Shown: positions 6,536-14,668 of the stretch, one piece after another
How the letters are laid out: every line of letters begins with the position of its first letter
Position numbering within the stretch: position 1 is the stretch's first letter
Assembly (NCBI GenBank): GCA_018882895.1
Contig: VERF01000020.1
Span: forward strand, 1-36,793
DNA: 36,793 bases
From: Candidatus Kapaibacterium sp.
GTDB taxonomy: Bacteria > Bacteroidota > Ignavibacteria > Kapaibacteriales > Kapaibacteriaceae
Direction of reading: 5' to 3'
Program-made: the position numbers and the translations under genes
The notes under the pieces: generated by a model
Told to the model about the DNA's origin: nothing
Database searches by the model: none
What the model saw: only the letters and a program-made list of their open reading frames with translations

Positions 6536-9181
6536 TTACTCGAGCTCGGCGTCTGCCAAAGGAGTCTCGATTATAACCTGCACCGTACGGTTGAAGAAGC
6601 GGCCTTCAGGAGAATCATTCGAGTAGAGTGGTTCTTCTTCACCAGTACCACGGGTTGACATTTCGGCGTACTTGTTACCGGTGGACTTGATGAACTTCTC
6701 GGCCGTGCCGGCACGCTGTTCCGAGAGCTTCTTGTTGCGCGTGTCCAGACCGACGACGTCTGTGTGTCCTTCGATGCGGATCACAGAGGACTTCTTGACG
6801 CGTGGGTATACCCACGTGGACATGATGCGCTCGTTAAGCTCACCAGCTTCGGGAGAGTCAAACTTGAAGAGAATCAGGTTGTACTTCTCGAGTGTCTTTG
6901 CGTCGCCAAGTCCAACACCGAGGCTCTTCGACGATACGCGCTTGACCGGTGTGGTGACGGTATCGGATTTACACTCTTGACCGTTCTTTGAAGTAACGAT
7001 CAGAACCGACTTGTATGGTGGCAGGTTGAACTCGGCGGTTCCGTCTGGACCCTTTTCCTTCGGATACTCGGCGTCGTCATTTTGCCAATCCCACTTAGCC
7101 TTTGGATCTGTAATGTTAAGGTCCTTCACCGTCTTCCAAATCTTGCCGTTGCGGAAGACTTCAATTCGACGCGATGCCACGATGTTGTTGTCGATACCAT
7201 TCTTCATCGAATAGTCGATCGTTGCTGGAGAAGGGAAGAGCGTAGGATCACGATCTTCAATTGGCTTCTGAACGTTCCACAGATCATCCTTCGAACCTGA
7301 GAACACAAGCTCCGTGCGACGGTTTTCGACGATACCGTTCGTGTCCTTCTTGTTCGATGGGAGTTCTGGCCAGCCCCGTGCCGTGAGCTTCATGCGGCTC
7401 TCCGGAATACCCCAAACATTCTTGAGGTAGTCGTACACGACCTGGGCACGTTGCTTTGGAAGGGGCGAATTCTTGTCTTCGTTGGTTTCATCCGTACAGC
7501 CAACAACTTCGACGCTTACGTTCGGGAACTTGCGGAGGCGATACCCGAAGATGTTCAGCGTGTGGTAGTACTTATCAAGTGTACCGCCGGGGAGTCGCTC
7601 GTCCGTAAAATCGGTCGTTTGGCCGGCCGTCAGGCGCTTGTAGCGAGCTGGCAAGGCACCACTGTTGAGATCGAAAAAGACATACGGAAGCAATGGGAAG
7701 AGCTGAATTGTTGCACGCTCTTCAATAACCAGACCCTTGAAGTTATTACCCTTCTTCTTGGCCCAGTCTGACAGCTCCATGTCGGCTGCCAGCGTTGGAC
7801 GTGAACCGAGCGTGATCGTCTTGCGGATCTCAGTTTGGGCGTTTGCTTCATCACGGTTTGTCGTGATACCGGGATACTGAACAGGAACCGTGATGCTACG
7901 CTGACCGTAGGTCTCTGATGAAGCGGTAACGGTCACGTTCACCGATCCGGCCTTGTTCTTGCCGGTACCGTAGTCATCGTCACCAACAATGATGTTCGAC
8001 TCGATGCTGGCAGTCGTGACCTCACCCTTGGATTCGCGACCTGTGATCGCATTCTTGTAGGTGATCGTGGCTGGTACATTCTGACCCGTACACTCATCAA
8101 CCACCGTCACGATAAGGTTAACAGCACGTGTGAATGTTGGGATAAAGGCCATGTAGATATCATACTCGCCCTTGGCACCCTTGATGTCCTCACGCTCCGA
8201 TGAGAAATACAGAACGTCACCAGATGGGGGCATCGAAAGGAATGCGTCGCGCTCAGGAGAGTTGATTGGCGCAGGAAGCTGATCAGGCTTGGCCCAGCGG
8301 TCGCGTCCTTCCTTGTCCTTCTCGCCCGTCTTGCGTGTGCGATAGAAGTCCAGCCCGCCCATGTTTGGAAGGTGTCCGTTCGACGAGAAGAACAGCGTAC
8401 GACCATCAGGTGCGATGAAAGGTGCCATTTCCTGAGCCGGCGTATTGACGTCCGGTCCGAGGTTCTTGGCCTTCTTCCACTCACCGAGATCGTCATCCCA
8501 ATCGCAATACCAAATGTCAAAGTCCTTGTCATCCTCATCTTCAGGGTGATTTGGGGACGGGCGATTCGATGTGAAGTAGAGCCGGGACTTATCCGGAGAG
8601 ATATATGGCTGCGAATCCCAGAACTCCGAGTTCACGTTCGGACCAAGGTTTTTGGGCTCCGTGAACTTGTCTCCGTCGACCTTGGCTTCCCAGATATCAC
8701 AGAAGCCGATACCCCCCGGGCGATTACAGCCTGTAAAGTACAAGGTCTGGCGGTCTGCAGCGATGGAGGCAGCGCCTTCGTCGCTCGACATATTGATTTC
8801 CGTGAGGTTTACCGGCTCACTGAAATTCGTGTCTTGGCTATCGGCCTTGGTTGTCTTCCAGAAGTCGTGCGAAAGCCTTCCTTCTGTCACGTTGAACTTA
8901 CTTCCGGGACGCTCCGAGACAAAGTAGAGAGTCTTGCCGTCCGCGCTCACAGTGGGAGCATAGTCAACCCCATCGTGATTGATCACGCCGAGATTGATGA
9001 TGCGAATCTTCTTCGGATCACCCAGAACGTCTCCACGCGAGTCATCTTGAACAGGAGCGCTCGCCGATATCGTGGCGCTGTACAGATACAACACCTTGTC
9101 GGCTGTACTCGCCTGCATACCTGCAAGGAGACAGACAAGGGTGACGATAGAGACCGCAACAAATCGCCGTACCATAGACAT
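6536..9181 (-). CDS. Large envelope protein: five PD40 repeats plus two OmpA domains
   Basis: The product is 881 residues from the ATG at 9181, which has AAAGGA just upstream. A signal peptide (about 1-26) is followed by roughly five PD40/WD40-like propeller repeats (about 70-350) with motifs such as SADGKTLYFVSE, SPDKSRLYFTSN and APDGRTLFFSSN. Next comes a carboxypeptidase-regulatory-like beta domain (about 355-460), a first OmpA-like domain (about 500-635) and a linker (about 640-740). A second OmpA domain (about 760-875) carries EGHTDVVG and FFNRTVQV. The second domain fits peptidoglycan binding; the first has GCTDE in place of the usual GHTD but keeps NRRTEL. Such proteins anchor outer-membrane complexes to the wall. 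It follows a barrel gene and has its own promoter. Confidence 0.88.
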   Translation of the reverse strand: MSMVRRFVAVSIVTLVCLLAGMQASTADKVLYLYSATISASAPVQDDSRGDVLGDPKKIRIINLGVINHDGVDYAPTVSADGKTLYFVSERPGSKFNVTEGRLSHDFWKTTKADSQDTNFSEPVNLTEINMSSDEGAASIAADRQTLYFTGCNRPGGIGFCDIWEAKVDGDKFTEPKNLGPNVNSEFWDSQPYISPDKSRLYFTSNRPSPNHPEDEDDKDFDIWYCDWDDDLGEWKKAKNLGPDVNTPAQEMAPFIAPDGRTLFFSSNGHLPNMGGLDFYRTRKTGEKDKEGRDRWAKPDQLPAPINSPERDAFLSMPPSGDVLYFSSEREDIKGAKGEYDIYMAFIPTFTRAVNLIVTVVDECTGQNVPATITYKNAITGRESKGEVTTASIESNIIVGDDDYGTGKNKAGSVNVTVTASSETYGQRSITVPVQYPGITTNRDEANAQTEIRKTITLGSRPTLAADMELSDWAKKKGNNFKGLVIEERATIQLFPLLPYVFFDLNSGALPARYKRLTAGQTTDFTDERLPGGTLDKYYHTLNIFGYRLRKFPNVSVEVVGCTDETNEDKNSPLPKQRAQVVYDYLKNVWGIPESRMKLTARGWPELPSNKKDTNGIVENRRTELVFSGSKDDLWNVQKPIEDRDPTLFPSPATIDYSMKNGIDNNIVASRRIEVFRNGKIWKTVKDLNITDPKAKWDWQNDDAEYPKEKGPDGTAEFNLPPYKSVLIVTSKNGQECKSDTVTTPVKRVSSKSLGVGLGDAKTLEKYNLILFKFDSPEAGELNERIMSTWVYPRVKKSSVIRIEGHTDVVGLDTRNKKLSEQRAGTAEKFIKSTGNKYAEMSTRGTGEEEPLYSNDSPEGRFFNRTVQVIIETPLADAELE

Positions 9182-9254
9182 TTCGTCCTTTGAAGTTAGT
9201 TCGCTCCCCACCTTTTACCTTGGCGCAACGGATGAGCACCGAATGCGACAAGGC

Positions 9255-9286
9255 CAAAAAATAGGTAAATGTGGATAACCGCCAAA
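9255..9286 (-). promoter_or_regulatory. Bacteroidota-type promoter of the PD40/OmpA gene
   Basis: On the minus strand TTTG (9286-9283) is followed by a 19-bp spacer and TATTTTTTG (9263-9255), one T longer than TAnnTTTG. It lies about 75 bp before the start codon and after the stop of the upstream barrel gene, so the large gene can be transcribed on its own. Confidence 0.5.
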
Positions 9287-9302
9287 GCCAATTTCCGAGA
9301 AA

Positions 9303-10133
9303 TCAGAGATTGTATCGGAACTCAAGCATGAATTGTAACGTGGACACCCGAAGATCGCCGTTGTCCAAGCTCAGTTGCGTAACGGGCAAAAAGTACTGAA
9401 CCACGGGAACCAGAACTGCCGTAACGGCAGAACCCCATGGTCGCATGGTACGCGCAAGTGGGATCTCATAGCCTGCTGCGAGTACGCCGCCAATCTGCAG
9501 GGTTGAAAGATCGGCATAGGGTCCGTTCTCGAGCGTTACCGAGCCACTCCCGTCTTCGCCGAACCGCACGTCAGCAGTCTCGCCATCCGGCAGGGTCACC
9601 GTCCTGGTCTGCAGAGTCTTCACATGCGAAAGGTCCGAAGTCAGCACATAGCCAACAGACAGTCCGGCGCGACCAAACAGGTTACCCAAGAGGTGGGTCT
9701 TGACGTATGGGTTGATGGAGAGCATGTCGAAGCTGAGCGTTGCCTCATTCAGGAAAGTGATCGGCACGTTATAGACCTGCCCGTTTGAGCTGGTCTGCTG
9801 AACGCCTTCAATCTCGCGGAAGCGGCCTGATATGCCCCTTCCCTCATAGCCGATCAGACCTCCGATGGCGATTCCCGATCGGAATTGATGCTCCACCACA
9901 AATCCTGCCACGAGCCCGGTACCGGCTCCACCGGAGAACTCGCAATCGCAGCTGGTCCTGAACTGTCCGCCTTGAGAATTGAATGAAGGCCCCAGATACG
10001 CTCCATACCAAGTGTAGACGGGCTTCTCATCGGGGCCGAGGGGTGTACTTGAACCCTTGAGTCGCTGCGCGTACAGGCTCGTCGAAGTGGCGACTAGGAT
10101 CGCCGAAAGGATGACGGTAAATGCGATTCTCAT
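9303..10133 (-). CDS. Outer-membrane beta-barrel protein, unknown function
   Basis: The 276-residue product has a signal peptide (about 1-22, ending LYAQ). Alternating hydrophobic strands rich in Gly and aromatic residues follow, ending LQFMLEFRYNL, typical of a small (8-10 strand) outer-membrane barrel of the OMP_b-brl/PorT-like type. A CDC pair lies near residue 62. The sequence does not reveal a substrate. It precedes the PD40/OmpA gene by 121 bp on the same strand, so the two may work together at the outer membrane, but the gap contains a separate promoter. No good ribosome binding site is visible. It is divergent from rsmB. Confidence 0.72.
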   Translation of the reverse strand: MRIAFTVILSAILVATSTSLYAQRLKGSSTPLGPDEKPVYTWYGAYLGPSFNSQGGQFRTSCDCEFSGGAGTGLVAGFVVEHQFRSGIAIGGLIGYEGRGISGRFREIEGVQQTSSNGQVYNVPITFLNEATLSFDMLSINPYVKTHLLGNLFGRAGLSVGYVLTSDLSHVKTLQTRTVTLPDGETADVRFGEDGSGSVTLENGPYADLSTLQIGGVLAAGYEIPLARTMRPWGSAVTAVLVPVVQYFLPVTQLSLDNGDLRVSTLQFMLEFRYNL

Positions 10134-10202
10134 GGTCTGACTGCAAGAAATGAAGGAACAACATAACGCTCTGACGGTTCACGTTCGCAACTATGGTTTC
10201 CC

Positions 10203-10210
10203 TATAATTG
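10203..10210 (+). promoter_or_regulatory. Promoter core of rsmB, close to the start codon
   Basis: TATAATTG contains a perfect TATAAT and is one mismatch from TAnnTTTG. Transcription would begin about 7 bp downstream, within one or two bases of the rsmB ATG at 10217, suggesting a leaderless mRNA. No clear -35/-33 element is seen. Confidence 0.45.
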
Positions 10211-10216
10211 CGAGTT

Positions 10217-11623
10217 ATGAGCAACATTCCCGCACCTTCCGACCTGCGCGACGAGCAGGCCGCCCCACTGATCGAAAACTCTGCCACAGTGGTGTTCCAA
10301 ACGGCACGAGGCATAGCCGTAAAACTCCTGAGTCGCTATGAAAATTCCGACTCCTACATCGACAAGCTGCTTGATGGAGAGCTTCGTCGCACGGAGCTTG
10401 AGGCAGCCGACCGGGCACTGGTGACCGAATTGGTCAACGGCTGCGTCCGCTGGCAGTCCCGCTTGGACTGGATCCTGATGGGGTTCTACCACGGCGAGTT
10501 CGCCAAGTGCATGCCGATCGTGAAGAACTCACTGCGGATCGCCCTGTACCAGATGATGTTTCTGTCCAAGATTCCCGCACCCGCAGCGATAAACGAGTCG
10601 GTTGAACTGGTCAAGCGCGTTAAGGGGGACAGGCATGCCGGCGTGGTTAACGGTGTTCTCCGGAACATTCTTCGCAATCTTCAGTCGATACGGTATCCGG
10701 ATCGGAAGGAGAACGAGATCCTGTACTTGTCGGTGCATACATCCCATCCACAATGGCTGGTGCGCCGATACCTTACGAGATTCGGAAGCGAACAAGCCGA
10801 AGCGCTCCTGTCGGCCAACAATCAGAGGCCGATGCTGACGCTGCGCGTGAACGCACTCAAGACCAGTCTTGAAGTGGTTCAACGAGAACTCACCGAGGCC
10901 GACATCAAGTTCGAGGTCTCGCCGATCCACCCCAACAGCCTGTTGATCACGTCGCTTCGCGACGTGAGAGGTCTTCGGCTCTTCACCGATGGGCACGTCA
11001 CCGTCCAGGATGCCAGCGCTTCGCTGGCAGTGCAGCTTGCCTGTCCAAAGCCTGGCATGAAGGTCATCGACCTCTGCGCCGCGCCGGGCGGCAAGGCCGT
11101 CATGGCTGCTGAAATGATGGGCAACAGCGGCACGGTGATCGCCCTTGAGAAGTATGATTCCAAGCTGCAGTTCATCCGCGACAATGCCCAGCGCTCCGGC
11201 GTCGGCATCATCAGCCCCCTGCAAGGAGATGCAAGGGTGTATGCCGCGAATGACGGGGCAGACGTCGTGCTGGTCGATGCCCCATGCTCAGGGCTTGGCA
11301 CGCTGACGAAGAAGCCCGACATAAAATGGCGACGTCAGATCGACGATATCCGAAAGATGGTCACCACGCAACGCGAGATCCTGGCCAATGCAGCGAAGCT
11401 CGTCAAGGTCGGCGGATGCATCGTCTACTCTACCTGTTCGATCGAACCAGAAGAGAACTTCGAAGCGATCACCTGGTTCCTCAGCTCACATCCGAACTTC
11501 AAACTCGATCCGGCAGAGGGTCATCTACCTGCTGAGGTGTGTCAGGATGGTTACGTGCAGACGTTTCCTCACAAACATCGTAGTGACGGGGCCTTTGCCG
11601 CACGCCTTGTGCGCAATTCCTAA
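10217..11623 (+). CDS. rsmB: 16S rRNA cytosine-C5 methyltransferase RsmB
   Basis: The 468-residue protein has an N-terminal NusB-like helical RNA-binding domain (about 25-165) and a C-terminal Rossmann methyltransferase domain. Motifs are VIDLCAAPGGK (SAM binding), VLVDAPCSGLGT (motif IV with Cys) and IVYSTCSIEPEEN (motif VI with the catalytic Cys). RsmB methylates C967 of 16S rRNA in E. coli numbering, in the cytosol before 30S assembly. Length and order match the family. I use the ATG at 10217; the frame opens nine bases earlier at a TTG that lies on the promoter core. It ends 65 bp before a small lipoprotein gene. Confidence 0.93.
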   Translation: MSNIPAPSDLRDEQAAPLIENSATVVFQTARGIAVKLLSRYENSDSYIDKLLDGELRRTELEAADRALVTELVNGCVRWQSRLDWILMGFYHGEFAKCMPIVKNSLRIALYQMMFLSKIPAPAAINESVELVKRVKGDRHAGVVNGVLRNILRNLQSIRYPDRKENEILYLSVHTSHPQWLVRRYLTRFGSEQAEALLSANNQRPMLTLRVNALKTSLEVVQRELTEADIKFEVSPIHPNSLLITSLRDVRGLRLFTDGHVTVQDASASLAVQLACPKPGMKVIDLCAAPGGKAVMAAEMMGNSGTVIALEKYDSKLQFIRDNAQRSGVGIISPLQGDARVYAANDGADVVLVDAPCSGLGTLTKKPDIKWRRQIDDIRKMVTTQREILANAAKLVKVGGCIVYSTCSIEPEENFEAITWFLSSHPNFKLDPAEGHLPAEVCQDGYVQTFPHKHRSDGAFAARLVRNS

Positions 11624-11688
11624 TTTCACCACAGCAGAACTACACACGTAATTATCGTTTACGCTCACTTTCAATGCAAGGAGATTTC

Positions 11689-12000
11689 ATGATCCGCCCC
11701 ATGCTCACAAGCACAGTAGTAGCCGCAATGCTTATTGTTGGTTGCGCCAAGAAGGAAGAGGTCCAAGAGACCCCTGCCGCACAACCTGCCCCGGTAGAAG
11801 CAGCAACCCCTGCGACCGTTGATAGTTCGGCAATCAAGGATTCAATTGCGAAGGCCGAAGCTGAAGCAAAGGAAGCAGCCGAAGCAGCAAAGAAGTCAAC
11901 GGCAAAGAAGTCAGCCAAGACCGGCGAAAAGCCTGCTGCCGAGCCAGCGAAGGTGGAAAAGAAAGCTGCACCAACACAGCAGATCCGCCAGAGCCGATAA
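11689..12000 (+). CDS. Small lysine/alanine-rich lipoprotein
   Basis: The 103-residue product starts at the ATG at 11689, preceded by AAGGAG at a good distance. A short signal ends in a lipobox (LIVGC) with the acylated Cys at about residue 19. The rest has no predicted fold: a Pro/Ala/Glu stretch, then KAEAEAKEAAEAAKKSTAKK with alternating Ala, Lys and Glu, resembling histone-H1-like tails. After Lgt/Lsp processing it would be a lipid-anchored, flexible, charged protein; wall or polyanion contact is possible but unproven. A strong terminator follows 40 bp after the stop. Confidence 0.75.
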   Translation: MIRPMLTSTVVAAMLIVGCAKKEEVQETPAAQPAPVEAATPATVDSSAIKDSIAKAEAEAKEAAEAAKKSTAKKSAKTGEKPAAEPAKVEKKAAPTQQIRQSR

Positions 12001-12041
12001 GCGCCCTGCGGGGGACACGTGCTCACATAGACAGATCCGAA

Positions 12042-12079
12042 AACAAAACGGGCGTCCTTCTGGACGCCCGTTTTTTATT
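12042..12079. terminator. Bidirectional Rho-independent terminator
   Basis: A perfect 10-bp stem (12048-12057 with 12062-12071) closes a 4-base loop. It has a T run to its right for plus-strand transcripts and an A-rich left flank that gives TTTTG on the minus strand. It serves the convergent small lipoprotein and FnIII lipoprotein genes. Confidence 0.93.
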
Positions 12080-12095
12080 GCGGATGGTGCGACGA

Positions 12096-13088
12096 TTACT
12101 TGGCCATCGGTCCTGCCGGCGCTGAATGACGCAGGCGGTCGAGTTCATCAAACTTCGCCTTGACGGCGTACGGGACGTCCTTGACGGTCTGATAGGACAC
12201 CACGACTTCCACATAGGCAGATGCGCCGGAACCCATGATATACGAACCGTTGCTCTGCTTCTTCAGCAGCACCTTGGCAAAGTTGTACTTCTTGTCCGTC
12301 TCGTCGCGCGTACCCATTACGAAGGCAATACCGCTTGTGCTGGCCGGCAAACCATTGATCGGGAACATGCGCTCTCCATTGACTGCTGGCAGCGTTAAAG
12401 GCGAGGACTCATATACATCATCGAGGCTGGTAACGTTCGTATACACAACATCATTGATGTACACGGTCTTGGAGAGCTGACCATTCGGGAACTTGTACTC
12501 GGCATCGACATATCGGCTCTGCCCGGGTGAACCGATCTTCGGATTGCCGGCTTCCTTGTCATCGAAGCAAAGATCCCACTCACCACCATTAGCGATCTTC
12601 AGAACGGCCGGCATTCCGGCAGCACGAAAAATTCCGAGTCCGGAGCCTTCACTGCTGCTGCTGGATGAATACAGCTTGAAAGTGCCCTCGGCGCGGCGAG
12701 CCGATGCCCACTGGACCTTCGGTGAGGCAAGTGATCGAACCGTGTCATTCATCGCATACACGGCAAACTCATAGATCGCGCCCTCGGTCAATCCCGTTAC
12801 AGTTGCGGTGCGGGTTGAAGCGCCCGATACCGGCAGAGAAATCCTCGTGGTACTTTCCTTGGTGCCATACTCCACAACAAATCCTGTGGGTGTGACCGTG
12901 TCATTGGCTGCCAGCGTCCAGCGGAGACCGATGGACGTCTGATTGACAGACTTCGCTTCGAGCGACGCAGGGGCCTTGGGCACCGCCGGTGTTGTGTCCG
13001 TTGGCTCGGTAACAGAATCGCATCCGACCATCGCGATCACCGCAAAGGCAATCGACAGGATGCTCAGATTACGCCAGATTGATTTCAT
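12096..13088 (-). CDS. Lipoprotein with a fibronectin type III domain
   Basis: The 330-residue protein begins with a lipoprotein signal ending MVGC (Cys about 23). A Thr/Pro linker and one FnIII domain (about 38-130) follow, with the landmarks IGLRWTLAAND, FVVEYG and VTGLTEGAIYEFAVYAMND. The C-terminal 190 residues are a beta-rich region I do not recognise, containing a serine run (about 141-146) and the fragment WDLCFDDKEAG. GGAGGAAT precedes the ATG. It is likely exported and lipid-anchored in the outer membrane or at the surface; the ligand is unknown. It converges on the small lipoprotein gene through a shared terminator. Confidence 0.78.
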   Translation of the reverse strand: MKSIWRNLSILSIAFAVIAMVGCDSVTEPTDTTPAVPKAPASLEAKSVNQTSIGLRWTLAANDTVTPTGFVVEYGTKESTTRISLPVSGASTRTATVTGLTEGAIYEFAVYAMNDTVRSLASPKVQWASARRAEGTFKLYSSSSSSEGSGLGIFRAAGMPAVLKIANGGEWDLCFDDKEAGNPKIGSPGQSRYVDAEYKFPNGQLSKTVYINDVVYTNVTSLDDVYESSPLTLPAVNGERMFPINGLPASTSGIAFVMGTRDETDKKYNFAKVLLKKQSNGSYIMGSGASAYVEVVVSYQTVKDVPYAVKAKFDELDRLRHSAPAGPMAK

Positions 13089-13253
13089 GTATTCCTCCGA
13101 TGTGAAAAAAGTATAGAGTGATTGGTTCTCGACGTTCGCGTTGTCAGCTGTTTCCCTCAGATCAACGGCCCATGCACTTGGGCGAACGCATGACGAAAAA
13201 TGTCAGCCAAACGTGTTTCCAGGCCTACAACGTTAGCGATTCGCATCTCCGAT

Positions 13254-13811
13254 TCAGTGCCCGCTACGCCACGGTACATCCGTCACGCCGGCGGCGTGGT
13301 TCACCGCGCGCGCTGCCGTGAAGAGATAATCGGAGAGGCGGTTAAGGTAGTGCACCACGTGCGGCCCGACATCCTCGCGGCGTGACAGGGCCACAGTGCA
13401 CCGTTCGGCCCTGCGGCATACCGTGCGCGCGTGATGCAAATGCGCCGCAGCCGGCTGTCCGCCCGGAAGGATAAAGGCCTTCAGTGGCTCCAAATCCTCA
13501 TCGTGAGCGTCGATCCAGCCCTCAAGCCGGAGAACATCCTCGTCCGCAATACGTGGGATGTGGTACGCCGGAGGCGGGTCAAGGGGCGTGGCAAGGTCTG
13601 CCCCAAGCGTGAACAGGTCCGAAGAGATCCGCGTCAGCTCCTGACGCAGCGTGTCGGTCATATCGTGGGTCAACACCACACCCATGATGGCATTCAACTC
13701 GTCGACCGTGCCATAGGCCTCGATGCGCAGGTCGTCTTTGTCGACACGCGTCCCCCCGAACAATGCCGTGGTTCCGTCGTCGCCAGTCTTGGTATAGATG
13801 CGTGTTGCCAT
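13254..13811 (-). CDS. ATP:cob(I)alamin adenosyltransferase, PduO type
   Basis: The 185-residue enzyme transfers adenosyl from ATP to cob(I)alamin to make coenzyme B12. It shows the N-terminal ATP motif YTKTGDDGTT, then AYGTVDELNAIMGV, and the conserved C-terminal RTVCRRAERC and YLNRLSDYLFTAAR. This matches the PduO/MMAB family in length and order. I take the ATG at 13811; extending the frame to 13868 would overlap the divergent YmdB-like gene. A B12-dependent enzyme must lie elsewhere in the genome, as none is seen here. Confidence 0.9.
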   Translation of the reverse strand: MATRIYTKTGDDGTTALFGGTRVDKDDLRIEAYGTVDELNAIMGVVLTHDMTDTLRQELTRISSDLFTLGADLATPLDPPPAYHIPRIADEDVLRLEGWIDAHDEDLEPLKAFILPGGQPAAAHLHHARTVCRRAERCTVALSRREDVGPHVVHYLNRLSDYLFTAARAVNHAAGVTDVPWRSGH

Positions 13812-13843
13812 AGGACGCGAAGATACCCCGCCAAGCGGTTTCG

Positions 13844-13851
13844 TAGGTTTG
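13844..13851 (+). promoter_or_regulatory. Promoter core of the ymdB-pyk operon
   Basis: TAGGTTTG is a perfect TAnnTTTG match, followed by CA. It lies 8 bp before the ATG at 13859 and 17 bp before an in-frame ATG at 13868. The transcript would therefore have almost no leader, or a leader of about 10 bases if the second ATG is used. Confidence 0.4.
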
Positions 13852-13858
13852 CACCGGC

Positions 13859-14668
13859 ATGCGAACAATGAACATCCTGTTTATCGGCGACGTGGTCGGA
13901 CACTCCGGCCTGCGCGAACTACTGCGACAGCTTCCGGAGCTGAAGGACCGCTTCCAGCCCTCCTGCATCATCGTCAACGGCGAGAACATCGTCGACGGCA
14001 AGGGGCTTTCCGACAAGGAGGCCAACGAGCTCTTTGCCGCGGGAGTGCACTGCATAACCACGGGCAATCACGTCTGGGAGAACTGGAAGGCTCGCCCCCT
14101 GCTTGCCGAACGTGCAGACGTGCTTCGACCCATGAACTATCCGGCGGAAAATCCCGGACGGGGCTGGACGCTGATCACGCTGCCGGATAAGCGAGTGGTT
14201 GCCGTGATGCAAGCACAGGGCAGAGCCTACATGCAGCCGATCGACTGTCCGTTCAAGGCCGTGGATGCTGCCATCAAGCGAGTATCATCAGAAACGAAGA
14301 TCATCATCCTGGACTTCCATGCCGATGCATCGGCCGAGAAGATCGCCATGGGCTGGCACTGCGACGGCCGCGCCAGTGCCGTTCTGGGCACACATACGCA
14401 CACGCAAACTGCCGATGCAAGGATCCTGCCGTCGGGTACGGCATTCATCTCCGACGTGGGCATGACCGGACCGTATGACAGCGTACTGGGAATGAAGAAG
14501 GACATCGCCCTGAAGCGCCTGCTGCTGCAGACGGCACACAGATACGAGGTGGCCGAGCACGACCATCGAGTTGCCGGAGTTGCTCTGGTGATCGACGAGG
14601 TCAGCGGTAAAGCACTCTCCATCACCCCATTCGTTTCACCAACATTCGTCACCTCAACATCACCATGA
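13859..14668 (+). CDS. YmdB-family metallophosphoesterase
   Basis: The 269-residue protein matches the TIGR00282/YmdB family. FIGDVVGHSG holds the first metal ligands, IVNGEN follows, CITTGNHVWEN carries the Asn-His pair, and there are DFHADASAEK and GTHTHTQTADARI. B. subtilis YmdB is a dinuclear-metal phosphodiesterase acting on 2',3'-cyclic nucleotides; the physiological substrate here is inferred only from the family. The start may be 13859 or 13868 (MNILFIGD, the usual family N-terminus). Its stop overlaps the pyk start (ATGA), so translation is likely coupled. Confidence 0.9.
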   Translation: MRTMNILFIGDVVGHSGLRELLRQLPELKDRFQPSCIIVNGENIVDGKGLSDKEANELFAAGVHCITTGNHVWENWKARPLLAERADVLRPMNYPAENPGRGWTLITLPDKRVVAVMQAQGRAYMQPIDCPFKAVDAAIKRVSSETKIIILDFHADASAEKIAMGWHCDGRASAVLGTHTHTQTADARILPSGTAFISDVGMTGPYDSVLGMKKDIALKRLLLQTAHRYEVAEHDHRVAGVALVIDEVSGKALSITPFVSPTFVTSTSP

